From NCBI GenBank assembly GCA_023443315.1, contig JAEZVA010000015.1:1-30832 (forward strand): DNA of 30,832 nucleotides, written 5' to 3'. How positions within the stretch are numbered: the stretch's first letter is position 1; every line of letters begins with the position of its first letter. The position numbers and the translations under genes were made by a program. The DNA comes from Bacillota bacterium (lineage in GTDB: Bacteria > Bacillota > Clostridia > Oscillospirales > Ruminococcaceae). This document shows positions 23,533 to 30,459 of this stretch, piece after piece. The notes under the pieces were generated by a model. The model saw only the letters and a program-made list of their open reading frames with translations. It was not told where the DNA came from and made no database searches.

Positions 23533-23567
23533 GCGCCCTTACGAGAGTATCGTAAGGGCGCTGTTTT
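23533..23567 (+). terminator. Terminator of the lipoprotein gene at 22912
   Basis: A perfect 12-bp stem GCGCCCTTACGA/TCGTAAGGGCGC (23533-23544, 23550-23561) with a 5-base loop is followed by TGTTTT. Confidence 0.88.
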
Positions 23568-23576
23568 GCTCAATGC

Positions 23577-23855
23577 CTATTTGGGGGCAAGCACATCCGC
23601 ATAATCGGGGTTTTTCTCAAACCATTTAACCGCGTACGAGCAGGTTGGCACCGCCTTCTTTTGACCCGCGCGCAGGGCATCGGCTGCTGCTTTGAGCAAT
23701 TGGGCGGCTACACCCTGCCCGCGCAGGCTGTCGTCCACAAAGGTGTGGTTGATGTTGACGACAGAGTCGGACACGGCAGGAAAGGTGACCTCTGCAAGCA
23801 GGCTGCCCGTATCGTCGACGAGATAGATTCGGTTCGGTTCCTGTATAAAATTCAT
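23577..23855 (-). CDS. Small GNAT-type N-acetyltransferase (YjdJ-like)
   Basis: The 92-residue protein has the compact GNAT layout of the YjdJ/Gcn5-related small family: RIYLVDDTGSLLAEVTFP, then VNINHTFVDDSLRGQGVAAQLL, which contains the acetyl-CoA pyrophosphate-binding R-G-Q-G-V-A motif, then KKAVPTCSYAVKWFEKNPDY. The substrate is not known for this group. The frame opens at ATG 23867, but that codon abuts AAAGG; ATG 23855 gives the usual MNFIQEPNRIYL start and a reasonable gap, so I use it. It lies 64 bases downstream of the superoxide dismutase gene on the same strand and is probably cotranscribed. Confidence 0.88.
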   Translation of the reverse strand: MNFIQEPNRIYLVDDTGSLLAEVTFPAVSDSVVNINHTFVDDSLRGQGVAAQLLKAAADALRAGQKKAVPTCSYAVKWFEKNPDYADVLAPK

Positions 23856-23919
23856 GGCTTTTTTCATCCTTTCTTCTATTGTTCTGTTAATGTAAGCCTA
23901 CTTCACAACCGTCGTGTTG

Positions 23920-24564
23920 TCAACAGACCGAGCCTTTGATGCACGCCTCGTACCGCTCTGAGACCTCCTGCCAGTTGATGACGGAGAACCAGTTGTCTAT
24001 GTACTCGGCGCGACGGTTTTGGTATTTGAGGTAGTAGGCGTGCTCCCATACATCAAGCAGCAGAATCGGGCATACCCCCGACGCAAACGGCACATCCTGA
24101 TTCGCGGTGGTCGCTATGGTAAGCCAGCCGCCGTGGCAGACCACCAGCCATGCCCACCCCGAACCAAACCGGCCGAGGGCGGCAGCCTTGAAACGTTCCT
24201 GCCATCTGTCATACGACCCGAAGCTGCGGCATATGGCTTGCAGCAACGCCCCTTGTGGTTTTTGCCCCTGGGCGGGCGCCATCAATGAGAAAAACAGGTC
24301 GTGGTTATACACGCCGCCCCCGTTGTTGCGCACCGATTCGCGCGCCTGCTCGGGCAGGGTCTCCCATCGCGCAAGCAACGCGCTTAACGGAACACTCTGA
24401 AGTGACGGACACCCCGCAAGTGCCTTATTCAGATTGTCTACATAGGTTTGCAGATGCTTATCGTGGTGCAGGTGCATGGTTTCTTCGTCAATATACGGCT
24501 CTAGCGCGTCGTAAGCATACGGTAGCGGGACCAACTGGTAGGGGTAACATTGGTTGATACTCAA
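23920..24564 (-). CDS. Superoxide dismutase, Mn-type by sequence
   Basis: It dismutates superoxide to oxygen and hydrogen peroxide in the cytosol. The 214-residue protein has the Fe/Mn SOD order: H33 in ETMHLHHDKH, the second His in YNHDLFF, then Asp and His in DVWEHAYYLKYQN. The second-shell Gln in TANQDVPF, together with NNGGG before the second ligand, is typical of manganese enzymes; metal use is inference. A Val stands where many relatives have His in GGGHxNH. The start is TTG at 24564: AAGGAG (24576-24581) is 11 bases upstream, and the next Met (residue 30) is too late. The N-terminus is longer than usual by about 7 residues. The gene is followed by the GNAT gene. Confidence 0.93.
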   Translation of the reverse strand: MSINQCYPYQLVPLPYAYDALEPYIDEETMHLHHDKHLQTYVDNLNKALAGCPSLQSVPLSALLARWETLPEQARESVRNNGGGVYNHDLFFSLMAPAQGQKPQGALLQAICRSFGSYDRWQERFKAAALGRFGSGWAWLVVCHGGWLTIATTANQDVPFASGVCPILLLDVWEHAYYLKYQNRRAEYIDNWFSVINWQEVSERYEACIKGSVC

Positions 24565-24661
24565 AATAGCTCACTCTCCTTATACCCCAGTATATGTTTG
24601 TCCGCTTTTAAAGTTGACCATATTTAACCCACTTTTTAATCTTCCACCTTGGGTTTTGAAT

Positions 24662-24709
24662 GGTAAAAGAGAAGCCGCCCTAAGGACATGGCTTCGTCCA
24701 AAGGGCGGC
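24662..24709 (-). terminator. Terminator of the 24738-25262 lipoprotein gene
   Basis: GCCGCCCT (24674-24681) pairs with AGGGCGGC (24702-24709), with an inner GGAC/GTCC stem. On the minus strand it is followed by TTCTCTTTTACC. It ends the leftward transcript that includes the lipoprotein gene. Confidence 0.78.
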
Positions 24710-24737
24710 GTATTATCGCGGGATTATGATAACGCAG

Positions 24738-25262
24738 TCAGCTCAAAAAGTTAAAATTGTAAAACTCAAGGCTCAGCTCATCCTCTGGGATGGCAAGCGA
24801 AAGCGCGTTGCCGTTTTCGCGGTCTAAGATTAGTTCAAACTGCGTGCCCTCGGTCTGCCCAAGTATCTTAATCGCCTTGCCGGTATCCTCTATGCTCACG
24901 CCGCGGTCAGCCAGCGATGAGTTTAGCGACGAGATAAGCAAGGACGAGAGCGCCTGCCCGGGAACCGAATCGGGGTTGACCGAGAAGCTTAGCTTGCCGT
25001 AGTTGACCGTGACAAGGTCGCCGGTGTAATCAAACGACAAATCCTTCAGCGTCTCGGGGCTTGCAAAGGTCACGACGCAACGTTGCTGATCCTTAATTAC
25101 TTCAACGTCCGCCTTGATGTCCTGATACTGTACCACCGCGCGGGTGTTATAGGAAGCTGAGGACAGGTTTTCGGTTGCCTTTTCGGGGTTTGGTCTTGAA
25201 GCAGAGCACGCAGTCAGGGTCAGTAATACAGTCAGTGTGACAGCTGCAACTATCCTTTTCAC
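24738..25262 (-). CDS. Lipoprotein, possibly LolA-like fold
   Basis: The 174-residue protein starts VKRIVAAVTLTVLLTLTAC with a lipobox ending at Cys19, so it is exported and lipidated. The mature part alternates strands (TRAVVQYQDIKADVEVIKDQ, RCVVTFASPETLKDLSFDY, TVNYGKLSFSV), which resembles the half-barrel of LolA-like lipoproteins. In Bacillus acpS is followed by the LolA-like lipoprotein gene ydcC, so its place in the acpS-nnr region is suggestive, but identity is not shown. GTG 25262 has AGGAGGG (25272-25278) 9 bases upstream; a longer frame from 25358 is rejected. It follows nnr by about 180 bases on the same strand. Confidence 0.8.
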   Translation of the reverse strand: MKRIVAAVTLTVLLTLTACSASRPNPEKATENLSSASYNTRAVVQYQDIKADVEVIKDQQRCVVTFASPETLKDLSFDYTGDLVTVNYGKLSFSVNPDSVPGQALSSLLISSLNSSLADRGVSIEDTGKAIKILGQTEGTQFELILDRENGNALSLAIPEDELSLEFYNFNFLS

Positions 25263-25445
25263 GGCATAGCACCCTCCTTTCGGGGCAGCGGCTTCCTTGG
25301 CGGTATTCTCATTAAATACCTGAAAATCAAACTGTAAAGCCAAATACGCCACAATCAACAGAGCAATCCATGTAATCTAAACGGGTAAAACGTTTCATGT
25401 CCGGCAGTCATCTTATGTCGCACACCGCTATGGAACGCACGACAG

Positions 25446-26981
25446 TTATGCAAGCTCGCGGAATACAAGATGCAGGTCGCCGAGTACATCGCTTGGTTGC
25501 ATGGTGGTCTTACACAGCCGCTGTGCGGTAATCTGCGCCGCTCGCGCGTGCAGGTACACACCGCACACCGCCGCCTCTTTGGGGGAGTGCCCCTGTGCGA
25601 GTAGTCCGCCAATCATGCCCGCAAGCAGGTCGCCGCTACCGCCCTTGGCAAGACCAGAGTTCGGGCAGTTAAGCAGATACACACTGCCATCGGGCAGCGC
25701 GACCACGGTATACGCGCCCTTGAGCACCAGCGTAACGCCGTTTGCCTGCGCATACTCCGCCGCAAGTGATGCACGGTTTTGTTCGATGAACGCCGTGTCC
25801 TTGTTTACAAGACGTGCAAACTCCCCGTAATGCGGGGTAAGCACGACACCGCCCGTAGCCTGTCTTACTATATCTATGTCACGGGCAAGGGCATTTATAC
25901 CATCTGCATCCAAAACAATGGGGCAGTCGGCGTTTGAAACGAGCGACAACAATGCCATGCGCGTACCGGCGGTGTTCTGTAAGCCGCAGCCTACTACGCA
26001 CGCCGTTTTGCCCTTGACAGCCGAAGCAAGCGGCACTGCGGCATCGGCACCGAGCACGCCTTCGTCGGTATCGGGCATGGGCAGCATCACCTGTTCTATC
26101 AAATGCCCCGATAAGACGGGGATAATCTGCCTTGGCGATGCAACATACACAAGACCCGCACCGCTGCGTGACGCGGCGCGGGCGCACAGCACGGCTGCCC
26201 CAGTCATGCCAAGGCTACCCGCCGCAACCAGCAGTCTACCGAAGGTGCCTTTATACGAATCGTCAGTGCGCGGTCGCAGCAGCCGTTTGACCAGCGCCCC
26301 GTCAATCAGGTGGGTTTTGCTGCCCACCGACCCGTATACGTCGTCGGTGATGCCGATGTCGCACACCGCCACCTCCCCCAGCATGGGGGCAACGGTGGGT
26401 TCGATGTGCGCGGGCTTTAGGCAGCCAAACGCGATGGTACAGTCGGCGCAAAAGCATCTACCCTCTACCCTACCGCTATCCGCGTTCATGCCGCTTGGGA
26501 TATCAAGCGAATACACCCGCGCTTTGGACAGCCCCGACATCTCCGCCAAAAAGCCACAGCCGTCGGGTAGCATGCCGTGAAAGCCTGTGCCGAACAGTGC
26601 GTCGATGATGAGATCCGCTTCCATTAGCATCAGGTTTACCGAAGGGCGGCTTTCCTCCAACCGTAGGATGCTGACCGGCTCACTGTGCAGCAGGCGGAGC
26701 ATCTCCCTTGCTTCGTCGGAGCGGGGCTCTCCCCCTGCCAATACGCAGGAGACCACGGCACCGTCTCGTGCAAGGCGCCTTGCCACCACAAAGCCGTCAC
26801 CACCATTGTTGCCGATGCCGCATAGCACCACGCAACGCTTACCGAATAGTGCCCCCTCGCGCCCGGCTATGATCTGATACGCGCCCGTTCCGGCGTTTTC
26901 CATGAGCCGCAGAAAGGTAAGCCCGTGCGACAGGCTGGCGCGCTCGGCAGAGCGCATCTGTTCGGTGGTAAGTATCCTCAT
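25446..26981 (-). CDS. nnr: Bifunctional NAD(P)H-hydrate epimerase / ADP-dependent dehydratase
   Basis: This enzyme repairs damaged NAD(P)H: the N-terminal YjeF_N part epimerises R- and S-hydrates, and the C-terminal ribokinase-like part dehydrates the S form with ADP. The 511 residues fit the fused form. N-terminal signature: VVLCGIGNNGGDGFVVARRL; C-terminal: VAAGSLGMTGAAVLCARAA, the VLTPHYGEF stretch and the SGLAKGGSGDLLAGMIGG motif. ATG 26981 follows GGAGG by 9 bases and gives MRILTTEQMRSAE, the usual start; a longer frame from 27023 is rejected. It lies 87 bases after acpS, a common neighbour. Confidence 0.96.
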   Translation of the reverse strand: MRILTTEQMRSAERASLSHGLTFLRLMENAGTGAYQIIAGREGALFGKRCVVLCGIGNNGGDGFVVARRLARDGAVVSCVLAGGEPRSDEAREMLRLLHSEPVSILRLEESRPSVNLMLMEADLIIDALFGTGFHGMLPDGCGFLAEMSGLSKARVYSLDIPSGMNADSGRVEGRCFCADCTIAFGCLKPAHIEPTVAPMLGEVAVCDIGITDDVYGSVGSKTHLIDGALVKRLLRPRTDDSYKGTFGRLLVAAGSLGMTGAAVLCARAASRSGAGLVYVASPRQIIPVLSGHLIEQVMLPMPDTDEGVLGADAAVPLASAVKGKTACVVGCGLQNTAGTRMALLSLVSNADCPIVLDADGINALARDIDIVRQATGGVVLTPHYGEFARLVNKDTAFIEQNRASLAAEYAQANGVTLVLKGAYTVVALPDGSVYLLNCPNSGLAKGGSGDLLAGMIGGLLAQGHSPKEAAVCGVYLHARAAQITAQRLCKTTMQPSDVLGDLHLVFRELA

Positions 26982-27068
26982 AAAGCAAGCCTCCGTTCTG
27001 ACAAATGTTCTGGGACCATGCAAAGCACCCGTGCGAAGTCACCATAACAAGCACCGACTAAACGACCG

Positions 27069-27497
27069 CTAACACAAGGGTTCTTTGCTTATATCCAGCC
27101 GTGGCGGACAGGACGCGTGAGGGTATTGCGCCACCGCGTCAAAGGCGACCACAAAGGCAAGCGCAAGCTCGTCGGTATGGCTTAGGCTAACCGAAAACAG
27201 CAGGTTTCTTTGCGCTGCCGCCGCAAATGCTCTGCCCGAGAGCTTAAAATAGGGTGCGCCCAAGCTATCGCGCAGCACCGCAATTTCGCACAGCGCAAAG
27301 CCGCGGATACCCGTGCCCATTGCCTTGCTAAACGCCTCTTTGGCAGCCCAGTTGGCGGCGACGGTCTGCGGATTCATACCCCTGCTCTCAAACAGGCTTA
27401 TCTCCTCACGCGAAAACACCCTCGCCATAAAACGAGGGTTTTTCATGCTATGTTCAATTCGGGCAACGCTACATAAGTCCGTTCCGGTGTAAATCAT
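27069..27497 (-). CDS. acpS: Holo-[acyl-carrier-protein] synthase
   Basis: AcpS transfers phosphopantetheine from CoA to ACP serine, activating fatty-acid synthesis. Family features: GTDLCSVARIE with the metal-binding Asp, RVFSREEISLF, the WAAKEAFSKAMGTGI helix with its Glu, and the VSLSHTDELALAFVV strand. It has 142 residues, about 20 more than usual, from a C-terminal tail rich in Pro and Cys (PHASCPPRLDISKEPLC). The start ATG lies inside the end of the upstream DUF6106-like gene (29-base overlap) and has no clear ribosome binding site, so translation is probably coupled. nnr follows. Confidence 0.95.
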   Translation of the reverse strand: MIYTGTDLCSVARIEHSMKNPRFMARVFSREEISLFESRGMNPQTVAANWAAKEAFSKAMGTGIRGFALCEIAVLRDSLGAPYFKLSGRAFAAAAQRNLLFSVSLSHTDELALAFVVAFDAVAQYPHASCPPRLDISKEPLC

Positions 27498-28008
27498 TTT
27501 GCAATAACCGTGGCAAAAAAGGTCTCATGGCGGTGAGCATCTTCTCGGGAGGGGTAAACACCACCAGCGTTTTGCCGAAGTTTACGCTTTTATATACGAG
27601 GTACCATGTGTTTTCGGTGTCCTTTTCATCGGCGCACGCAAAAATTTTGGTTTTATATTCGGTGTGCGCATGTGCAGACGCATTGTATTTGCCTACAGCC
27701 TCTACCTCGCGGCAGACCACCGTAATTAGGCGCTTGCGCTTACGCTGGGAGATAATCTTATCGATGTCAATCTCGCCATTTGTAAAGGAATACTCATACT
27801 CAATATTAAAGCCGGTTAACAGGTACCATCCGCCGTACCCCACGGCCGCTACAGCGGCAATGGCTAAAATCGAGAGACTACCAAGCCCAAACGAAAGGAT
27901 AAAGAGTAAAAGCATCAGCACACCGCCAAGCAGCGCGATTGAAACCTTGAGCAGCGTGGTGACAGCGGTCGATCTTTTCTTGACGAGGTACTCCATAAAA
28001 ACGTCCAT
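27469..28008 (-). CDS. Two-span membrane protein, DUF6106-like
   Basis: The 179-residue protein begins MDVFMEYLVKKRSTAVTTLL, a start I associate with the DUF6106 group of Clostridia; this is recall, not a search. Two adjacent hydrophobic helices (about 20-42 and 48-70) follow, then a soluble part with strands (EYEYSFTNGEIDIDKII) and a basic KRKRLITVVCREVEAVG segment. The first-to-last order resembles membrane proteins with a PH-like cytoplasmic domain. ATG 28008 follows GGGTTGGG; a longer frame from 28062 is rejected. It heads the unit with acpS, nnr and perhaps the lipoprotein, read from the promoter at 28104-28132. Confidence 0.8.
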   Translation of the reverse strand: MDVFMEYLVKKRSTAVTTLLKVSIALLGGVLMLLLFILSFGLGSLSILAIAAVAAVGYGGWYLLTGFNIEYEYSFTNGEIDIDKIISQRKRKRLITVVCREVEAVGKYNASAHAHTEYKTKIFACADEKDTENTWYLVYKSVNFGKTLVVFTPPEKMLTAMRPFLPRLLQNDLHRNGLM

Positions 28009-28103
28009 TACAAAACCCAACCCTTTTGATTTATAGTACAATAACCATTTTCGCACAAGCAACGATGTGCTTTATGCTAAAATTATGTGCATAATTTTAT
28101 TAA

Positions 28104-28132
28104 ATTATAGCATACCGCGCCCGTTTATTCAA
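28104..28132 (-). promoter_or_regulatory. Promoter of the DUF6106-acpS-nnr unit
   Basis: On the minus strand TTGAAT (28132-28127) and TATAAT (28109-28104) are 17 bases apart, with TGC giving an extended -10. It lies about 95 bases before the first gene. Confidence 0.75.
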
Positions 28133-28216
28133 TAAATCAACCCAGTGATATTATGGACAAAGTAAAAACAATCCACGCATCCAAACAAACCGAAACCTCT
28201 GTGGGGGGAAACCTCC

Positions 28217-28245
28217 TTGTAAATAACCAAAAAGCATACTATAAT
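28217..28245 (+). promoter_or_regulatory. Promoter of the RodA/FtsW-family gene
   Basis: TTGTAA (28217-28222) and TATAAT (28240-28245) are 17 bases apart; the -10 is perfect. It would give a leader of about 125 bases. Confidence 0.7.
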
Positions 28246-28379
28246 AACCCTAGTAGTATTTGATACTAGTGGCTTTTGGTTGGCAAGGCAAGTGAAGTGG
28301 TCGTGCCTGCCACGAACAGGACATGTGATACGGTGCAGCACTTGGCATAAAAACTGCGCACCAATGGACGGTGAATGAG

Positions 28380-29513
28380 ATGAAAAACATTGGCGCTGCG
28401 ATACTCCATTACTTCAAGGCAACGGACAAGCTGTTGCTATTTTTAACCCTTGTGACAACCGGCTACGGTATGCTGATTCTCGCAGGGGTGTCTGAAGCGT
28501 TTTCAAGCGGTATGCGCGGGCTTTATGTGCAGCTTGCGGGTACCGGCATTGGTATTATTTGTGCTGTTATTTTATCAAAGTTCGATTACAAGCTGCTTGG
28601 CAAGCTGTGGAAACTACATGTGCCCCTTGCCTATGCACTGATGCTTGCAACCTTTCTGTTTGGCTATGGGCGTGCGGGTGCCAGCGGAGACAACCTAAGC
28701 TGGATTGCACTGCCCTTTGGCGCAAGTCTGCAGCCGTCGGAGTTTTTAAAGATTTCGTTTATTCTGTCGTTTGCTTACCACCTTGATAAGGTGAAGGACA
28801 CGCTAAACCAACCACTTACACTGCTTGCGCTCTGCCTGCATGGTGCAGCACCTGTGCTAATCATCCACTTTCAGGGGGATGACGGCATGGCGGTGGTGTT
28901 TATCTTCATCTTTGCTGCTATGCTGTTTGCGGCGGGGCTTTCAATGCGATATCTGCTTGCGGCAGGCGTGCTTGGGGCTTTAGCGATTCCCTTGGCTTGG
29001 ATCTATGTGTTGACCGACAGCCAAAAGATGCGATTTTACGCCATCTTTACCCCAGGCATTGACCCACTGGGCGTAGAGTACCAGCAAAACTCTGCGCTTG
29101 TTTCGCTTGGCTCGGGAAGGCTGTCGGGCATCGGACTATTTTCGGACTCGCACCGCTTTGTAGATGAGATACAAAACGACTTTATCTTTGCGTTTATTGG
29201 GGAAGCGTTTGGACTAATCGGTGCCATCGCCGCTTTGTGCCTAATCTTCGGTGTGGCTGCAAAGATCTTGTTTATCTCTCGCGGCTGCAAGGATACGCTT
29301 GGGCAGAGCATCTGTGTGGGCATCTTTGCAATGATTGCTGCACAAACCGTGATTAACGTGGGCATGTGCCTGAAGCTTTTGCCCGTTATCGGCATTACCC
29401 TGCCCTTCTTTTCGAAGGGTGGCTCGTCTATTTTGTCTATCTATCTGGCTATCGGGCTTGCCCTGAGCGTTTATATGCATCAGTCGGTGGCCCTGTTTTC
29501 GGATAAACGGTGA
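28380..29513 (+). CDS. RodA/FtsW-family (SEDS) peptidoglycan glycosyltransferase
   Basis: SEDS proteins polymerise lipid II into glycan strands, with a partner penicillin-binding protein. This 377-residue protein has about 10 hydrophobic helices and the SEDS segments WIALPFGASLQPSEFLKI, a DFIFAFIGEAFGLIGA stretch and GITLPFFSKGGSSIL at the end. The family region usually written QPDLGT reads QGDDGM here, keeping one Asp. It is closer to RodA than to FtsW or SpoVE by my reading, but I leave the symbol open. Start: ATG 28380 with GGTGA 5 bases upstream; GTG 28371 is in frame and also possible. No mre or penicillin-binding protein gene is adjacent. Confidence 0.9.
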   Translation: MKNIGAAILHYFKATDKLLLFLTLVTTGYGMLILAGVSEAFSSGMRGLYVQLAGTGIGIICAVILSKFDYKLLGKLWKLHVPLAYALMLATFLFGYGRAGASGDNLSWIALPFGASLQPSEFLKISFILSFAYHLDKVKDTLNQPLTLLALCLHGAAPVLIIHFQGDDGMAVVFIFIFAAMLFAAGLSMRYLLAAGVLGALAIPLAWIYVLTDSQKMRFYAIFTPGIDPLGVEYQQNSALVSLGSGRLSGIGLFSDSHRFVDEIQNDFIFAFIGEAFGLIGAIAALCLIFGVAAKILFISRGCKDTLGQSICVGIFAMIAAQTVINVGMCLKLLPVIGITLPFFSKGGSSILSIYLAIGLALSVYMHQSVALFSDKR

Positions 29514-29610
29514 CACATGGCGAGGACTGCCGTGGTTGTGCTCTGAGCCATACATACCCTTTGCAAATAAGCTTACTATAGTGCTTGTGCTTCTAACTAT
29601 ATGAACAGCG

Positions 29611-29654
29611 ACTACCCCGCTAATGCAGATACTGCAAAGGTGGGGTAGTTTTTT
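29611..29654 (+). terminator. Terminator after the RodA/FtsW-family gene
   Basis: ACTACCCC (29611-29618) pairs with GGGGTAGT (29642-29649), with a smaller inner hairpin (GCAG...TGC), followed by TTTTTT. It lies about 100 bases after the stop and next to the convergent gene. Confidence 0.85.
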
Positions 29655-29663
29655 GAGATTTGG

Positions 29664-30098
29664 TTAACCCTTGCCCTCTGCCTCCAGACGTTTTGTGAGG
29701 GAATTTAGGTTCTCAACGGTTTTTTTATTCAGAAAATGCTCTATCTTCTCCACCTGCTCCAGCTCGTTTTCCGAATGGTTGAGCACGCATAAAAACCGTT
29801 GCAGGACGGCGTGGCGGTAAAGCAGGTAATCCCCCGCTTTTCTCCCTTTATCGGTTAACACAATATAGCCGTATTTTTGTGCATAGATATAGCCAGTAGC
29901 ATTGAGATGCGTTATCATCTTTGATACGGAGGGCGGGCTGACGTTTAGCTTTGCGGCAAGCTCCCCAATGCGCACGACCGTGCTTTGCTTAAGCAAGCGA
30001 CAGATCATCTCAAGATAATCCTCCATGGCGGCCGTCAGCTCGCCCTCGGTCTGAGCCTGGTATCCCTTTAGGGTGTAAAACTCCTTGGGGTCGCTCAT
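29664..30098 (-). CDS. DtxR/MntR-family metal-dependent regulator
   Basis: The 144-residue protein has a winged helix (AMEDYLEMICRLLKQSTVVRIGELAAKL, split as LNVSPPSVSKMITHL recognition part) followed by the dimerisation region (RHAVLQRFLCVL, ENELEQVEKIEHFL) of MntR/DtxR-type repressors. It lacks the C-terminal SH3-like domain of DtxR proper, as in MntR-sized members. It would sense ferrous iron or manganese and repress uptake genes when metal is plentiful. ATG 30098 has GAGGTG upstream; a longer frame from 30131 is rejected. It is divergent from feoA with only about 110 bases between, which contain a palindromic site, so it is the likely regulator of feoAB. Confidence 0.9.
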   Translation of the reverse strand: MSDPKEFYTLKGYQAQTEGELTAAMEDYLEMICRLLKQSTVVRIGELAAKLNVSPPSVSKMITHLNATGYIYAQKYGYIVLTDKGRKAGDYLLYRHAVLQRFLCVLNHSENELEQVEKIEHFLNKKTVENLNSLTKRLEAEGKG

Positions 30099-30159
30099 TG
30101 ATAACACCTCTTTGTCTCTTTGCCGTAACACGTTTGCAGGGTAGCTGAATATGATGCAC

Positions 30160-30179
30160 TAGGCAAGAATGTTGCCCTA
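30160..30179. promoter_or_regulatory. Candidate metal-regulator operator upstream of feoA
   Basis: TAGGCAAG (30160-30167) and TTGCCCTA (30172-30179) form an inverted repeat with one mismatch. The TAGGCAA half resembles half-sites of DtxR/IdeR-type operators. It lies 30 bases before feoA and about 60 from the regulator start, so it could control both. No clear -35/-10 pair was found here. Confidence 0.55.
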
Positions 30180-30209
30180 AACTAAGTCTATTTTTAAGGA
30201 GCGTTTATT

Positions 30210-30446
30210 ATGAGCCAACTCGAATGTTTAAACAAAATAAAGCCCGGAGAGCGTGCTTACGTCAAAGAGCTTCGCGCTACCGGCAGTATGCGCCGCCGCC
30301 TGCTTGACATTGGGCTAATTGAAAACACCGAGATAAAATGCCTTGGGCGAAGCCCGGGCGGCGACCCGTCCGCCTTTTTGATTCGCGGCGCTGTTATCGC
30401 AATCCGTTCGGAGGATTGCAACGACATCTTGGTCGGTACCTGTTAG
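30210..30446 (+). CDS. feoA: Ferrous iron transport protein A
   Basis: FeoA is a small SH3-like cytosolic protein that supports FeoB in ferrous iron uptake. The 78 residues fit. The pattern KPGERAYVKELRATGSMRRRLLDIGLIENTEIKC, here split over residues 11-44, is the family core, and RSPGGDPSAFLIRGAVIAIR follows. AGGAG precedes ATG 30210. The stop TAG (30444-30446) overlaps the AGGAGG box of feoB, so the pair is one operon, probably under the divergent DtxR/MntR-type regulator. Confidence 0.95.
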   Translation: MSQLECLNKIKPGERAYVKELRATGSMRRRLLDIGLIENTEIKCLGRSPGGDPSAFLIRGAVIAIRSEDCNDILVGTC

Positions 30447-30459
30447 GAGGATTCGTGCG

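Larger units (their letters stand above)
28009..28379. other. Divergent intergenic region before rodA-like gene
   Basis: The region of about 370 bases holds a leftward promoter (28104-28132), a rightward promoter (28217-28245), two copies of GAAACCTC (28191 and 28207 region) between them, and a leader of about 120 bases with possible hairpins: TAGTAT/ATACTA near 28253-28267 and GGCAAGGCA/TGCCTGCC near 28283-28312. No reading frame or known RNA family is evident. Confidence 0.55.

Noticed and set aside
28250..28370. The RodA-gene leader as a riboswitch
   Set aside because: Several short hairpins can be drawn, but none matches a known riboswitch core and no terminator follows them.
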